From positions 248,001 to 312,000 of the forward strand of contig JAHIVH010000061.1 in the NCBI GenBank assembly GCA_018816735.1: a DNA stretch of 64,000 bases. Direction: 5' to 3'. Below are positions 9,766 to 18,531 of this stretch, in pieces; positions within the stretch are counted from its first letter, which is position 1; the number at the start of each line of letters is the position of its first letter. Origin of the DNA: Pseudomonadota bacterium (lineage in GTDB: Bacteria; Desulfobacterota; Desulfobacteria; Desulfobacterales; JAHIVH01). The notes beneath the pieces are model-generated. The model searched no databases. It worked only from the letters and a program-made list of their open reading frames with translations, and was not told the origin of the DNA. Made by a program: the position numbers and the translations under genes.

Positions 9766-12423
9766 TCAACTTCTGGCCCGTTTTTGCAACGCTCTGATCT
9801 TGCCATATTCCTTGAATGTTTTATCAAAGTATCGAAGATGAATCTTGGCAATGAAGCTACCGGCAAAGCTCATGCCAATCCCGACACAGATCTCAAGAAT
9901 CGTATCCCTGAACCGGACGACCTTGACAATCCTTTTCTTGATGAAGGCCGTCGCTGCAAGTGTGGCGACCATGCTTCCCAGCATACCCAGGGAAAGCAGA
10001 CTGACCGACGCCCATTTGAAGCAAGCCCAGAAAAAGGCAACGGCTATTGCCAATACCGCAATCAGTCCGATCACCTTTAAAGGCGCAATAAGCCACCAGA
10101 TTTTGAACATTCTTTTGCTGCCGACGTCAAGAAGTCTTTTAAGCTCCTGGTGCTCGGCGTCATGTCCTTTCGACGTCCCCATCGCGTCGGAAACAACCAG
10201 AAAAGGCCAGTCAGGATTCTCATGAGGGGTTGCCGGAAACCCTTTGATGACAGACGGGAATTCTTTCTCGGTCATTCGGTAGCCGCTATACATAAGGGCA
10301 TATGCTTCTGCTTCTGAAAAAGAATCCAAATCGGTCCTGATATTGGAGAGGCTTTTCTGAATTTCCTTTTTAATACCATAACTCGTGACAGGATCGCTGC
10401 CGACGGCTTTGTTTAGGGCCTCCGACGATTTCCGGATGTTCAGCCAATCCACCTGTTCGGTATCAAGACCTTTCTTAAGATGGAGAAACATCATCCCCTT
10501 CAGAAACGCCGCCTGTTTTCTTGCATCGAGTTCCCTGTATTCTGCCTCACGAATCCGGGCCATCATGACGCTGTTTGACCGGAAGAGGACCCCAAGCGTG
10601 TTTTTGCTTGGCTCTTTGTCCGTATCCATCTGACCGCAGGCATCGCTTATGAGCATGACCGAGCACTCCTGTTCGAGGAGGCTTGCGACACCCTGATTGT
10701 CGTGAACGCCGCCATCAACGAGCTTTACGGTGATCGGTTCCGTTTTCTGGCCTGTCGAATCCGTCTGCTGATAGAGATCGGCAAGGGAAAGGGGTTCGAA
10801 AAGGCCGGGAACGCATGATGATGCGGCAACCGCATGGCCGAGCCTCAGGGTCTTGTGCGCGTCGGGCGCCTCAGAGTAATACATGCGGCGGAGCCTGTAA
10901 TTGGTGTCGATATCCGCCTCAATATTCGCAGGCGGCTCCCCCATCCACGACGCGGTAAACTGCCAGTTATGCCCTGTGTTCAGGGTCGTTGCATTTAAAA
11001 TCAACATGGGCACCTTGGCGTTTCTGCGCCAGTTGTGCAGTTTGGGTGAGAATGATTTGCCTTCACACCTGGGTTGAATCAGAAGATCCGTCATAAGCCG
11101 AGGTCTGTTTCCTTCACCGTCTTCGACAAGACTGAAAATATCTTTTTCATATAACTCGCCCGTTCTGATTGTCCGCGAGTAATTGGGCTTGTAGATCATC
11201 TTGAGATTGTTTTTGAATTCAGACATCACCTGGGTACGGATGTTCTTCTGCACGCCTTCAAGGAATTTTTCAGCCACCTGCTGAACCAGTTTGATGTAGT
11301 CTTCCCGGTCCATTTTTGTATCCGGATGCTCCCGAAGTTCTTTGCGAAGTTCCAGGTAGTAATGGGCGCCGATGATCGATCCGCCGGACACGCAGGAAAT
11401 CACATCCACATGGCGAAGCATGTCCAGTTCCGCCAGCCGGGCCAGCACACCGATGTGAAAAAAAGATGCCCGAAAACCTCCTCCGGAAAGGGCAAGACCG
11501 ATCTTGCCCATAAGCATGCCGCGCATCGCATGTTCGCCGACCAGAACGGCAAGCACTCTCCCTTCACGAGAGTTCCTGAAGTCAGTATCCCACACCCTGT
11601 CACCCAAACGGGTCCGGGCCAGGGTAGCCAGCTGGCGTGTGGTCGATTCCTTTTCCCAGTCAGGGACATCGGGCAGGTTGATGGCTTTTTGATACCAGGC
11701 TTCTGCTGCTTCGTATGCCGCCAAACCAAAATAAGCCTCCCCGATAGTGACGAGAAACCACCATGTGTCTGTTGGCAGGTCATCAGGCGTTTTAGACGAA
11801 TCATCTGTTTCCGGCGGATCGAATCTATGGATGATTTCCTGCCGGATGGCCGCTGCCTCAGTCTGTCTTCTTTCAATGGACGTATATACAGGGTCATCCG
11901 GTTTTACCCCCACGGATTCCATCGATGCCAGAAGATCGAGCACAAAAGCCGCATTGATGGCGGTGTACCCGTAATCTTTTTCATCGACGCCCTCTTTGTA
12001 TCCACGCAGGTAATAATTCAGCGCACGTTCAAGATAATGTTTCTGACCTGAAACCTCCCACCGGTATTTGTAAATGGCGCCCATGAGCCCCAAAGTCTCC
12101 TGGTTTATCGTCTTCTCCAGGGTATCCCCTCTTTTGTCATGGGCATCTTTGAGGATGGCGACCGCCTGGTCAAACCGTTTGTGAACGCTCAGATTCTGGT
12201 CCTTGTAAGTGCATAATGACTGCTGCTGGGCGATCTTCAGTGCAAGATCGGCGTTTCTTCGGGGTTCAGGATGCTGACCTGCCATTTCAAGCACTCTTCG
12301 GGCAGCATCAAATGCTTTCTCATTTTTCAGTTTTGTCTTGACCAGCTTGAGGATTTTTTCCGGATCAACCTCCTTGCCACTTAGAATGGCGTTAATTTCA
12401 TTTATTACTGCAGTCTCTAACAT
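9766..12423 (-). CDS. Patatin-like phospholipase with N-terminal DUF4071-type helical module and C-terminal membrane anchor
   Basis: 885 residues. Residues about 306-600 are a patatin domain: ALSGGGFRAS (311-320, oxyanion loop), CVSGGS with nucleophile Ser346, and VDGG with Asp570 completing the Ser-Asp dyad, so lipid acyl hydrolase activity is expected. Residues 1-280 are helical and contain ETLGLMGAIYKYRWE followed by YGYTAINAAFVL; these match in order and spacing a block of the adjacent 443-residue protein (ETYGILGRVYKDRWE, YPGINAVTL), so the two share a repeated module. The C-terminus (about 770-860) has three or so hydrophobic segments, likely anchoring it in the inner membrane. The gene is 21 bp downstream of its partner. 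Confidence 0.85.
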   Translation of the reverse strand: MLETAVINEINAILSGKEVDPEKILKLVKTKLKNEKAFDAARRVLEMAGQHPEPRRNADLALKIAQQQSLCTYKDQNLSVHKRFDQAVAILKDAHDKRGDTLEKTINQETLGLMGAIYKYRWEVSGQKHYLERALNYYLRGYKEGVDEKDYGYTAINAAFVLDLLASMESVGVKPDDPVYTSIERRQTEAAAIRQEIIHRFDPPETDDSSKTPDDLPTDTWWFLVTIGEAYFGLAAYEAAEAWYQKAINLPDVPDWEKESTTRQLATLARTRLGDRVWDTDFRNSREGRVLAVLVGEHAMRGMLMGKIGLALSGGGFRASFFHIGVLARLAELDMLRHVDVISCVSGGSIIGAHYYLELRKELREHPDTKMDREDYIKLVQQVAEKFLEGVQKNIRTQVMSEFKNNLKMIYKPNYSRTIRTGELYEKDIFSLVEDGEGNRPRLMTDLLIQPRCEGKSFSPKLHNWRRNAKVPMLILNATTLNTGHNWQFTASWMGEPPANIEADIDTNYRLRRMYYSEAPDAHKTLRLGHAVAASSCVPGLFEPLSLADLYQQTDSTGQKTEPITVKLVDGGVHDNQGVASLLEQECSVMLISDACGQMDTDKEPSKNTLGVLFRSNSVMMARIREAEYRELDARKQAAFLKGMMFLHLKKGLDTEQVDWLNIRKSSEALNKAVGSDPVTSYGIKKEIQKSLSNIRTDLDSFSEAEAYALMYSGYRMTEKEFPSVIKGFPATPHENPDWPFLVVSDAMGTSKGHDAEHQELKRLLDVGSKRMFKIWWLIAPLKVIGLIAVLAIAVAFFWACFKWASVSLLSLGMLGSMVATLAATAFIKKRIVKVVRFRDTILEICVGIGMSFAGSFIAKIHLRYFDKTFKEYGKIRALQKRARS

Positions 12424-12444
12424 GAGGCGATTCTCCTTAAAAAA

Positions 12445-13776
12445 TTATTTTACCGTTTTCTTTTCAAGCTCGTTTTCGATAGGCAGCGCCCAGGGCACAG
12501 GGTCTTTCCGTCGCTCCCGGGCCTCCCGTATCAGCCGGAGATTTCGTATTGTCGTTTCCGGCTCCCAGACTTCCCGTATGGATGTCAGACAATTGCCAAG
12601 CGCAGCCATGGCCTTGTTTTCATCTTTGGCCAGGACAGCTATTTCAAGTCGTGTGGCAAAATCCCAGTAATCTGGTTTTCCCAGGGCGATTTTCCGTTCA
12701 ACCGCATAGGCGACCACCGGCAACAGGTTGACTCTCTCAGCATCCGGCGGTTCTTTCAATTCCATGAGGGTCACGGCGTTTATTCCCGGATAGGCGTCTC
12801 TGAAGTCTGCTTCAAACCCCTTTTTATACGCATCCACCGCTTTTTCCAGATAACTTGCCGCAGCCATTTTTTCACCCTGTTTATCAGACGCTTCCCACCG
12901 GTCTTTATACACTCTGCCTAAAATACCGTATGTTTCACTGCTTGGTCCCCGATTCTCAATCAGTTCAAGAAGAACACGTTCCGCCTCTTTTGACCGGCCA
13001 TCCCGGTTCAAGGCAAGGGCAAGTTGTTCCTGGATCATCACGGTATGCGAAAGGGGCGCGGACATGGCTTTGACCAACCGGATCATGTCCGGCCAGGCTT
13101 TTACGGCACGGTATGACAAGAAAAGATCGACCACAGGACCGGATTCGGAAGACCCGATATCACCAAATTCATTTTCCAGGGTTCTGACCGCATCAATTCC
13201 CTTTTCTCTTGCATCAGCCAACCGCTGTTTCAGGTCAGCCGAGTACCGGACACGTTCACGGAACACGTCGGTCTTGGTATGATCGATGTCCGGGAAATCC
13301 TCCAAGAGCTGATACACCGGGCTGTCTTTCATTGAAGACCTCTTTGCCTCGACCAGACGATCCTTCAGGGCATTCAGATCATGTGATATATTATCCGGCT
13401 TCCCGTCTGAAGAAAGCTGATAGGGCATGGCCCGCAAAGGGGCAACGTCAAACGGCAACTGGCCAGTCCCCTTTGAAAATAACAGCACAGTGGTAAACGG
13501 ACGTACGGCATGCCGCACCCCCAGTTCATAAAAGACATTGGCATTTGCCGTAGACAGATCTGCCACGGCATACTCACAAAGCACCAGCCGCTCAAACATG
13601 GGTTTGTGGATGATGCCCCCGGCCATTTCCTCATCAGCCCTCAGCGGCTCAAGACCGGCATCTTCTATGGCAACTGCTATGATATCCCTGTAAACGGCAT
13701 CAAAGTCTATCATCATTCCGGCAGCACCCGGTTTTTTTCCAAAAGGCATGAGAACGAAACAAAGTGGGCGTAGCAT
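12445..13776 (-). CDS. Deoxyribosyltransferase/TIR-like domain fused to DUF4071 (MAP3K TRAF-binding-type) helical domain
   Basis: A 443-residue soluble protein. Residues 1-115 begin FVLMPFG and contain VADLSTANANVFYELGV, with Asp73, Asn80 and Glu84 in the spacing used by nucleoside 2-deoxyribosyltransferase-like and TIR-like nucleotide-processing domains; Glu84 is the inferred catalytic residue. Residues about 200-430 are TPR-like helices containing LALNRDGRSKEAERVLL, LGRVYKDRWE and YPGINAVTL. From memory these match the central regulatory region of animal ASK1/MAP3K5 (LFYHLGVRES, FALNRR, GRIYKD, SGINYAVLL) in the same order, which is why Pfam named the domain for ASK1. The next gene repeats the helical module. 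Possible NAD- or nucleotide-targeting effector; the activity is inferred, not shown. Confidence 0.78.
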   Translation of the reverse strand: MLRPLCFVLMPFGKKPGAAGMMIDFDAVYRDIIAVAIEDAGLEPLRADEEMAGGIIHKPMFERLVLCEYAVADLSTANANVFYELGVRHAVRPFTTVLLFSKGTGQLPFDVAPLRAMPYQLSSDGKPDNISHDLNALKDRLVEAKRSSMKDSPVYQLLEDFPDIDHTKTDVFRERVRYSADLKQRLADAREKGIDAVRTLENEFGDIGSSESGPVVDLFLSYRAVKAWPDMIRLVKAMSAPLSHTVMIQEQLALALNRDGRSKEAERVLLELIENRGPSSETYGILGRVYKDRWEASDKQGEKMAAASYLEKAVDAYKKGFEADFRDAYPGINAVTLMELKEPPDAERVNLLPVVAYAVERKIALGKPDYWDFATRLEIAVLAKDENKAMAALGNCLTSIREVWEPETTIRNLRLIREARERRKDPVPWALPIENELEKKTVK

Positions 13777-13822
13777 AATAGTTTACCTCATTAAAAATAT
13801 GGAGAGAATTTCTGACATAGCC

Positions 13823-14653
13823 TTATTCAGCACCATAGAGAACGATACCCGCCTGCCATACACACTGGTCTTCCGTTTGTGTGGGCAAATGACCATGAGA
13901 ATAAGAAACAAACGCCTCCTGAACAAGTCCCCAGATGCCACTGGGCCACCATTCATAGGCCATGTCGATCTTGATGTAATCAAAGTCATTCTCACCTGAG
14001 GCTTCGACCGCTCTTTCCTGGTGATTCTGGTAAAAATACCGGTAATTCGCTGAAAATTTCAGGTTTTTTATAATGGACGCATGCAGCAGTTTCCGCAAAC
14101 GAAATACGGCCAGTGCCTCCAATTCCAGCCGATCAAAATAGTCGTTATCGTTTCCACCCAGGTGATCACGGTGTTCGCTCTCAAATGAACAGACCCAGCT
14201 GTAATGACTCAACACATCCAGCTTGAAGGTCGTGGATGGTTTATAGCTTGCAGCCAACGTCAGGCCACCATCCAGCTCCTGTTCATGGAACCTGTCATCA
14301 GATGCATACCCGGATTGGAAATTTGCATAATAATAGATATTCCCCTCTGTCATGACCGTCAGCCTGTCAAAAGATATATCAACCTTTGCAGAAACGGGTT
14401 CCGTGTTGATATCCTCCTCAGATGCCCATTCACCTTTCAGGGTATAACCAATTGAAAACATGTTATTTTCATAAATCATTTTCTGTTTCGGATTGAAATC
14501 AAATTTAAGCCCGAAAGCCATATCAGACCGATCGCTGTCCGCAAACTCAGGTGTCAGCTTTACCCAGTCCAGTCTGGATTCCGCACGCGTGATAACCGGA
14601 AATACGCATATACAGAAAACACTGACAGAAATAATGGCTTTTTTAATTGTCAT
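13823..14653 (-). CDS. Predicted outer-membrane beta-barrel protein
   Basis: 276 residues with a signal peptide (residues 4-24, cleaved after TRA-E). The mature part alternates polar and aromatic residues in strand-length runs (for example IYYYANFQSGY, GLTLAASYKP, SANYRYFYQN), typical of a small 10-12-strand outer-membrane barrel. The family is not recognised. It sits inside the minus-strand operon, between the amidohydrolase gene (33 bp upstream) and the deoxyribosyltransferase/DUF4071 gene (46 bp downstream). It could be the export pore or surface receptor of this gene set. The C-terminus (VLYGAE) lacks the usual terminal aromatic residue. Confidence 0.65.
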   Translation of the reverse strand: MTIKKAIISVSVFCICVFPVITRAESRLDWVKLTPEFADSDRSDMAFGLKFDFNPKQKMIYENNMFSIGYTLKGEWASEEDINTEPVSAKVDISFDRLTVMTEGNIYYYANFQSGYASDDRFHEQELDGGLTLAASYKPSTTFKLDVLSHYSWVCSFESEHRDHLGGNDNDYFDRLELEALAVFRLRKLLHASIIKNLKFSANYRYFYQNHQERAVEASGENDFDYIKIDMAYEWWPSGIWGLVQEAFVSYSHGHLPTQTEDQCVWQAGIVLYGAE

Positions 14654-14686
14654 GCATCCGACTCCTTTCCATCTACCGGAAAAAGA

Positions 14687-16429
14687 TCAGGCTGTTTCAA
14701 AGTCAAACAGGCTGTCACACAAAGCGCCGAGGTCAGCGACGGTTTTGCTGCCGTCTTTTAAGACAGCACACATCTTTTGTATCATCTGTTCCTTTTTAAT
14801 GCGCTTTCCATCTATCAATGCCGGTATTGCGCCTTTTTGGTCGAAAACCGAAATGAGCTGAACAGCCCGGCGTCTCAGGTTCATTTTTGCCATTTGGCTG
14901 CTGCCAAGCCTTAAATCACGCCAATATGCCATGGCACTGAGTTTGATTGAACCAGATGACTCGAACGGCGTGGGTTCGAGAAATTCCATATGGTTAAAAT
15001 CTTCATACAATGTGTAATGTACTTTGTTGTTACGGCTCCAGGCCCGGCCCAGAGGACTGGCCTGAAAAACGACACTGTCGCCATGGGCGTCCCGAACGGC
15101 CTTTATCAACCAGGGTGCAGGCATGGTTTCAACATGCTGCGAATTTCTGCTGACAAACTGGACATAATTGTCAATCGCCCAGGAACGTTCTTTCGGATCC
15201 AGCCCCAGATATCTTGTTGGATTGATATCGGCAATCCGGGTAAAAAGGTCACGGCCCAGCATCGCTTGAATGTAGTTCCAATGATTTTTTTCGCGCAACC
15301 GTTGCCGAACAAGAAAATAGTCAGACCCCCATAAAATGCGATCTGCATATTTTTCTGGTCCAAGGTAGCTTTTGAGATTTCTGAAATAAATATCTTCTGT
15401 CTTTCCGCCATCCATGGGAGCTGTATGATAAGCAATATCCGCATAGACATTGGGATATTGTTCCATCAATTGCAAAATCATCCCTCCCCATGGCGGTTTG
15501 CCGTCTATCTCCGGCAGACCGGCGTGGCATTCATCGCCACCGAAATGGCCGAAACAGATCTTGAGATTCCTGAAATTTTCCAGGATTTTTTTCCAATGCA
15601 TCGGGGAAGAGTAATCGGTGTATTGGTCGTCGTACTTGAACCCCCCTTTGCTGCAATGCATAAGAACCGGAATCTGCCGTTCCTCACAATAGGCATATAT
15701 CGCATACATGGCCGGGCTGTCAATCTCATACCCCAGAGACGGATAGAGCTTCACACCCGTAAACCCCATACCGTTGAGCGCCCGCTCCATGAGCTGCAAA
15801 TGATTCGGCCGGTTTGGATTGACCGCAATGAAAGGGAACAGCCTCCCCGGATAGGCCAATACCATATCGGACGTATCTTTCAATTGACGTTCGAATTGCC
15901 CGTTATCCTTTCCATCCTGGGTGATGTCCATCATCAGGGCAATCAGGCCGTCAGACTGGTTCGGCAACTGGTTTACGATAATATCCGTCACATTCCGGAC
16001 AGACGGCTGCAAGGCAATACGAAGGAAGTCCAGAAAATCCAGGACATCCTTTCTTCTGACATCCTTATCTGCAGATTCGAATGCCTCACAGATTTTCGAG
16101 ATCAATTTCGCCAATGCATCTGCTGATGCTTCTTTGATTTTATCTGATCCGATGATATCGAATTCAATCTTCAGTGACGGTTTGATATCTTTTAAAAGCC
16201 CTTTGTAGGCCTTTGTATCTGATAATTGAGTCAGCACATTCTGAAAGAATTTCTTCTCATCTACATAATCTCCCGTTTCTGCGATGACTTGCTTAAGCTG
16301 TTTGTCTACAGCCGTTTTCAAAGGCTCCGGGATATCCGTGCCAGAGAGTCGTTTCAGTAAAATTTCAATCGTATATTTATTAAAAACAGATTTCGCGTTA
16401 AATACATGAGTGTGACAGTTGATACGCAC
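14687..16429 (-). CDS. Amidohydrolase-2 family metal-dependent hydrolase
   Basis: 580 residues with no signal peptide. Metal-binding signatures of the amidohydrolase_2 (decarboxylase/TIM-barrel) group are in order: HTHVFN at residues 6-11, MHCSKGG, ICFGHFGGDE, and WGSDYFL near residue 370. These provide the two N-terminal His, two further His and the catalytic Asp. Members decarboxylate aromatic acids or hydrolyse lactones and amides; the substrate cannot be told here. An insertion of about 150 residues after strand 1 (charged, helical) and a C-terminal tail of about 150 residues make it longer than the usual 300-350. Second gene of the operon, 71 bp after the pectinacetylesterase-like gene. 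Confidence 0.8.
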   Translation of the reverse strand: MRINCHTHVFNAKSVFNKYTIEILLKRLSGTDIPEPLKTAVDKQLKQVIAETGDYVDEKKFFQNVLTQLSDTKAYKGLLKDIKPSLKIEFDIIGSDKIKEASADALAKLISKICEAFESADKDVRRKDVLDFLDFLRIALQPSVRNVTDIIVNQLPNQSDGLIALMMDITQDGKDNGQFERQLKDTSDMVLAYPGRLFPFIAVNPNRPNHLQLMERALNGMGFTGVKLYPSLGYEIDSPAMYAIYAYCEERQIPVLMHCSKGGFKYDDQYTDYSSPMHWKKILENFRNLKICFGHFGGDECHAGLPEIDGKPPWGGMILQLMEQYPNVYADIAYHTAPMDGGKTEDIYFRNLKSYLGPEKYADRILWGSDYFLVRQRLREKNHWNYIQAMLGRDLFTRIADINPTRYLGLDPKERSWAIDNYVQFVSRNSQHVETMPAPWLIKAVRDAHGDSVVFQASPLGRAWSRNNKVHYTLYEDFNHMEFLEPTPFESSGSIKLSAMAYWRDLRLGSSQMAKMNLRRRAVQLISVFDQKGAIPALIDGKRIKKEQMIQKMCAVLKDGSKTVADLGALCDSLFDFETA

Positions 16430-16500
16430 TGACGAACCTCCTTCTGTAACCGGATAAGGCGAAAAAATCCATGATCACTGGAATGGATCGAAAATGATTT

Positions 16501-17904
16501 TTAAAGAAGTTCCAGGTTTTCATCCAAAAAATCGATAAGGTCCCGCACAAAATTCGGGACAGGCCCATTGGCCTCCAGATAGCTTGCATGTTCAATGTAT
16601 CTCAGTTGGCACATGGGGACATCGGGATTTAAAAGATCCCTGATATAATCTTTGATATCAATGTAAATGTAATCCCCGTTTATATCCCGGTCGATCAAAG
16701 TACCTATTGAGGCGATCGAACAGGTGGTATGACTTTCAATGAACGGGCGGTAGTAAGGGATAAAATAGCCGACATTGCCGTTTGTTTCGCACAACTCGTC
16801 ATAAAGGTCGATGAGCATCTGCTGTTCTTCCGCCCAGTAGCCCAACATGACGTCAAGGCCGTCATCATCCATATCAATATCATTGGGATAGAACCGTTCA
16901 TAAATATAGGATGCGTATTCTTCATCCATCGTGAACTGGGTATGGGCGATCCGGTCTTCCGCATATTTGGCTGACAAAAGACGGTTCAGACTGTCCCCGA
17001 TATTGGTTTCCCTATAAAGGGCCATCAGGTCATCATCGCCCTTGATGGCGTCCTGAATCAGACCGAACACCGAATCGGTTCTCCATACGGCTTTTACGGT
17101 TCGCTGGCTTGGAAGGGAATGGGGGTAGTTTTCATATGTATGCGGCGCATCGCCATCCAGTTCGGATAGATCGGCCGGATATTCAGGCTTGTCTTCAGCC
17201 GGATAAACAGGGCCTGAATCATTCAAAAGGATTCCCTGCCCGACCCGGCTGCCAAGTGCCTCGCGAATGAAAAAATAATTCAGGAAAGCACCTGCCCCCC
17301 CTGCGCTTGATCCGGTGACAAGGAGTGTGGGTATGTCGTCAAAATATTTCGCATACTCACCCTGAGTCATCCAGTCCAGAACAGCCATGACATTTTCATG
17401 CCCGGCATGGTGATAAACAAGATCAGATGCATTTCCTTCGGGGTCCGTATAGGTGGCGGTCGTATCTCCCGTAAATACGTCACCCGTGCAATAGGGCAGG
17501 AATATGATTGTCCAGTCACGGGTCTGGTAATCATCCAGCGGATGGGTGCGCCATACAAAAGGGGACATGATGGAAGGGATGGAACAATCGTCCATAAAGT
17601 CATCCGGTATACCATCCCGGTTGATTGCACCTCGAATGCCTTTCCGCCCGCCGCAACTGGAAAAATCCCAGCATGATCCGCCTCCCTGGAAGTAAATCAG
17701 CACATTGTTGGATTTATCCGAAGGACTGATGAAGAACTTATAACGCGAGCCGTTCGCACAAACAGCCAGCTCATTATCCGGAACGATCATGTTCCATTTA
17801 AACAGCTCCAGACCGGGAAACGGATTTTCCGGTAAATCACATGCATAGAAATTAAGCAACGACGAGATGACTGCGAATACAATCATGCAAACGTTTCTTT
17901 TCAT
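16501..17904 (-). CDS. Pectinacetylesterase/Notum-like lipoprotein hydrolase
   Basis: 467 residues. Lipobox FYAC with Cys22 as lipidation site; AGAGG precedes the ATG. Family signatures: IYFQGGGSCWD (oxyanion-hole Gly run, about 70-80), a conserved Cys-rich stretch, TGSSAGGAGAF with nucleophile Ser200, NDSGP for the Asp, and YIEHASY near the C-terminus for the His. This is the alpha/beta-hydrolase family that includes plant pectin acetylesterases and animal Notum, which removes O-acyl groups from glycans or lipidated proteins. First gene of the six-gene operon; its promoter must lie in the AT-rich gap upstream. As a lipoprotein it acts outside the cytoplasm. Confidence 0.82.
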   Translation of the reverse strand: MKRNVCMIVFAVISSLLNFYACDLPENPFPGLELFKWNMIVPDNELAVCANGSRYKFFISPSDKSNNVLIYFQGGGSCWDFSSCGGRKGIRGAINRDGIPDDFMDDCSIPSIMSPFVWRTHPLDDYQTRDWTIIFLPYCTGDVFTGDTTATYTDPEGNASDLVYHHAGHENVMAVLDWMTQGEYAKYFDDIPTLLVTGSSAGGAGAFLNYFFIREALGSRVGQGILLNDSGPVYPAEDKPEYPADLSELDGDAPHTYENYPHSLPSQRTVKAVWRTDSVFGLIQDAIKGDDDLMALYRETNIGDSLNRLLSAKYAEDRIAHTQFTMDEEYASYIYERFYPNDIDMDDDGLDVMLGYWAEEQQMLIDLYDELCETNGNVGYFIPYYRPFIESHTTCSIASIGTLIDRDINGDYIYIDIKDYIRDLLNPDVPMCQLRYIEHASYLEANGPVPNFVRDLIDFLDENLELL

Positions 17905-18531
17905 GGGCTAAGCCTCTCATCTTTCATATTTTTATCTATTAATATCATCAAAATGGGAAAAGGACGAAAATCGCAAAACAGATGCGGATGCATGCGCCTC
18001 CTCAGGAGGCGTGTCCTTACGTTCGTTTTCAACCCATGCAGCAAGCAGCATTGAATGCCAGGTATTAACGCCGCAGACAATAAAGTGCGAGTGACAATCA
18101 AATACTGATTCAATAAATCAAATCTTATATGCACTTTCGCAATGTCTTTATATTCTTTCTTTTCCGAGCATAGTAATATGACTTTTTTTATTTAATCAAG
18201 ATTTTTTTATGATGTTTCACGTGCATTTAATCTTTTCATATTGTATTCAATAAATTCAAATTTCATATTTTTTTAATTATTGAAAAATACAAATTTTATA
18301 TAATATTTTAAAATATATATATGTTAATATATGGTTGTACATGTATTCTGATGAATACGCTAATTAACATATCAACCGATTTTACACTGGCTTTTTCAAG
18401 AAACCATTGCTAAATATTTATTAACATTTTTATATGATGGAAATCTGAAACAAATTCGACTATCTGATTTTTTTGAAAGGATGACTGGTGCCACATTCAG
18501 GCAAATGTTTTCTCGCTAAGGAACGGCAAAC
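17905..18531. promoter_or_regulatory. AT-rich divergent promoter region
   Basis: A 627-bp gap between the six-gene minus-strand operon and the TIGR02147/beta-propeller pair. From about 18160 to 18330 the sequence is almost entirely A/T with long T and A runs and alternating TA tracts, unlike the flanking genes. Nearer the minus-strand operon is a GC-rich near-perfect inverted repeat, CGCCTCCT-C-AGGAGGCG (17995-18011). No gene was seen. Both operons must be driven from here. The A/T runs suggest intrinsically bent DNA or a site for a nucleoid protein, which is inference. No individual -35/-10 pair is convincing enough to call. Confidence 0.55.

Noticed and set aside
11326..12051. 241-codon plus-strand open frame
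   Set aside because: Lies wholly antisense to the patatin gene, has no family and has the composition of a shadow frame.
15425..16126. 233-codon plus-strand open frame
   Set aside because: Antisense to the amidohydrolase gene, which has all its metal-binding motifs; no recognisable product.
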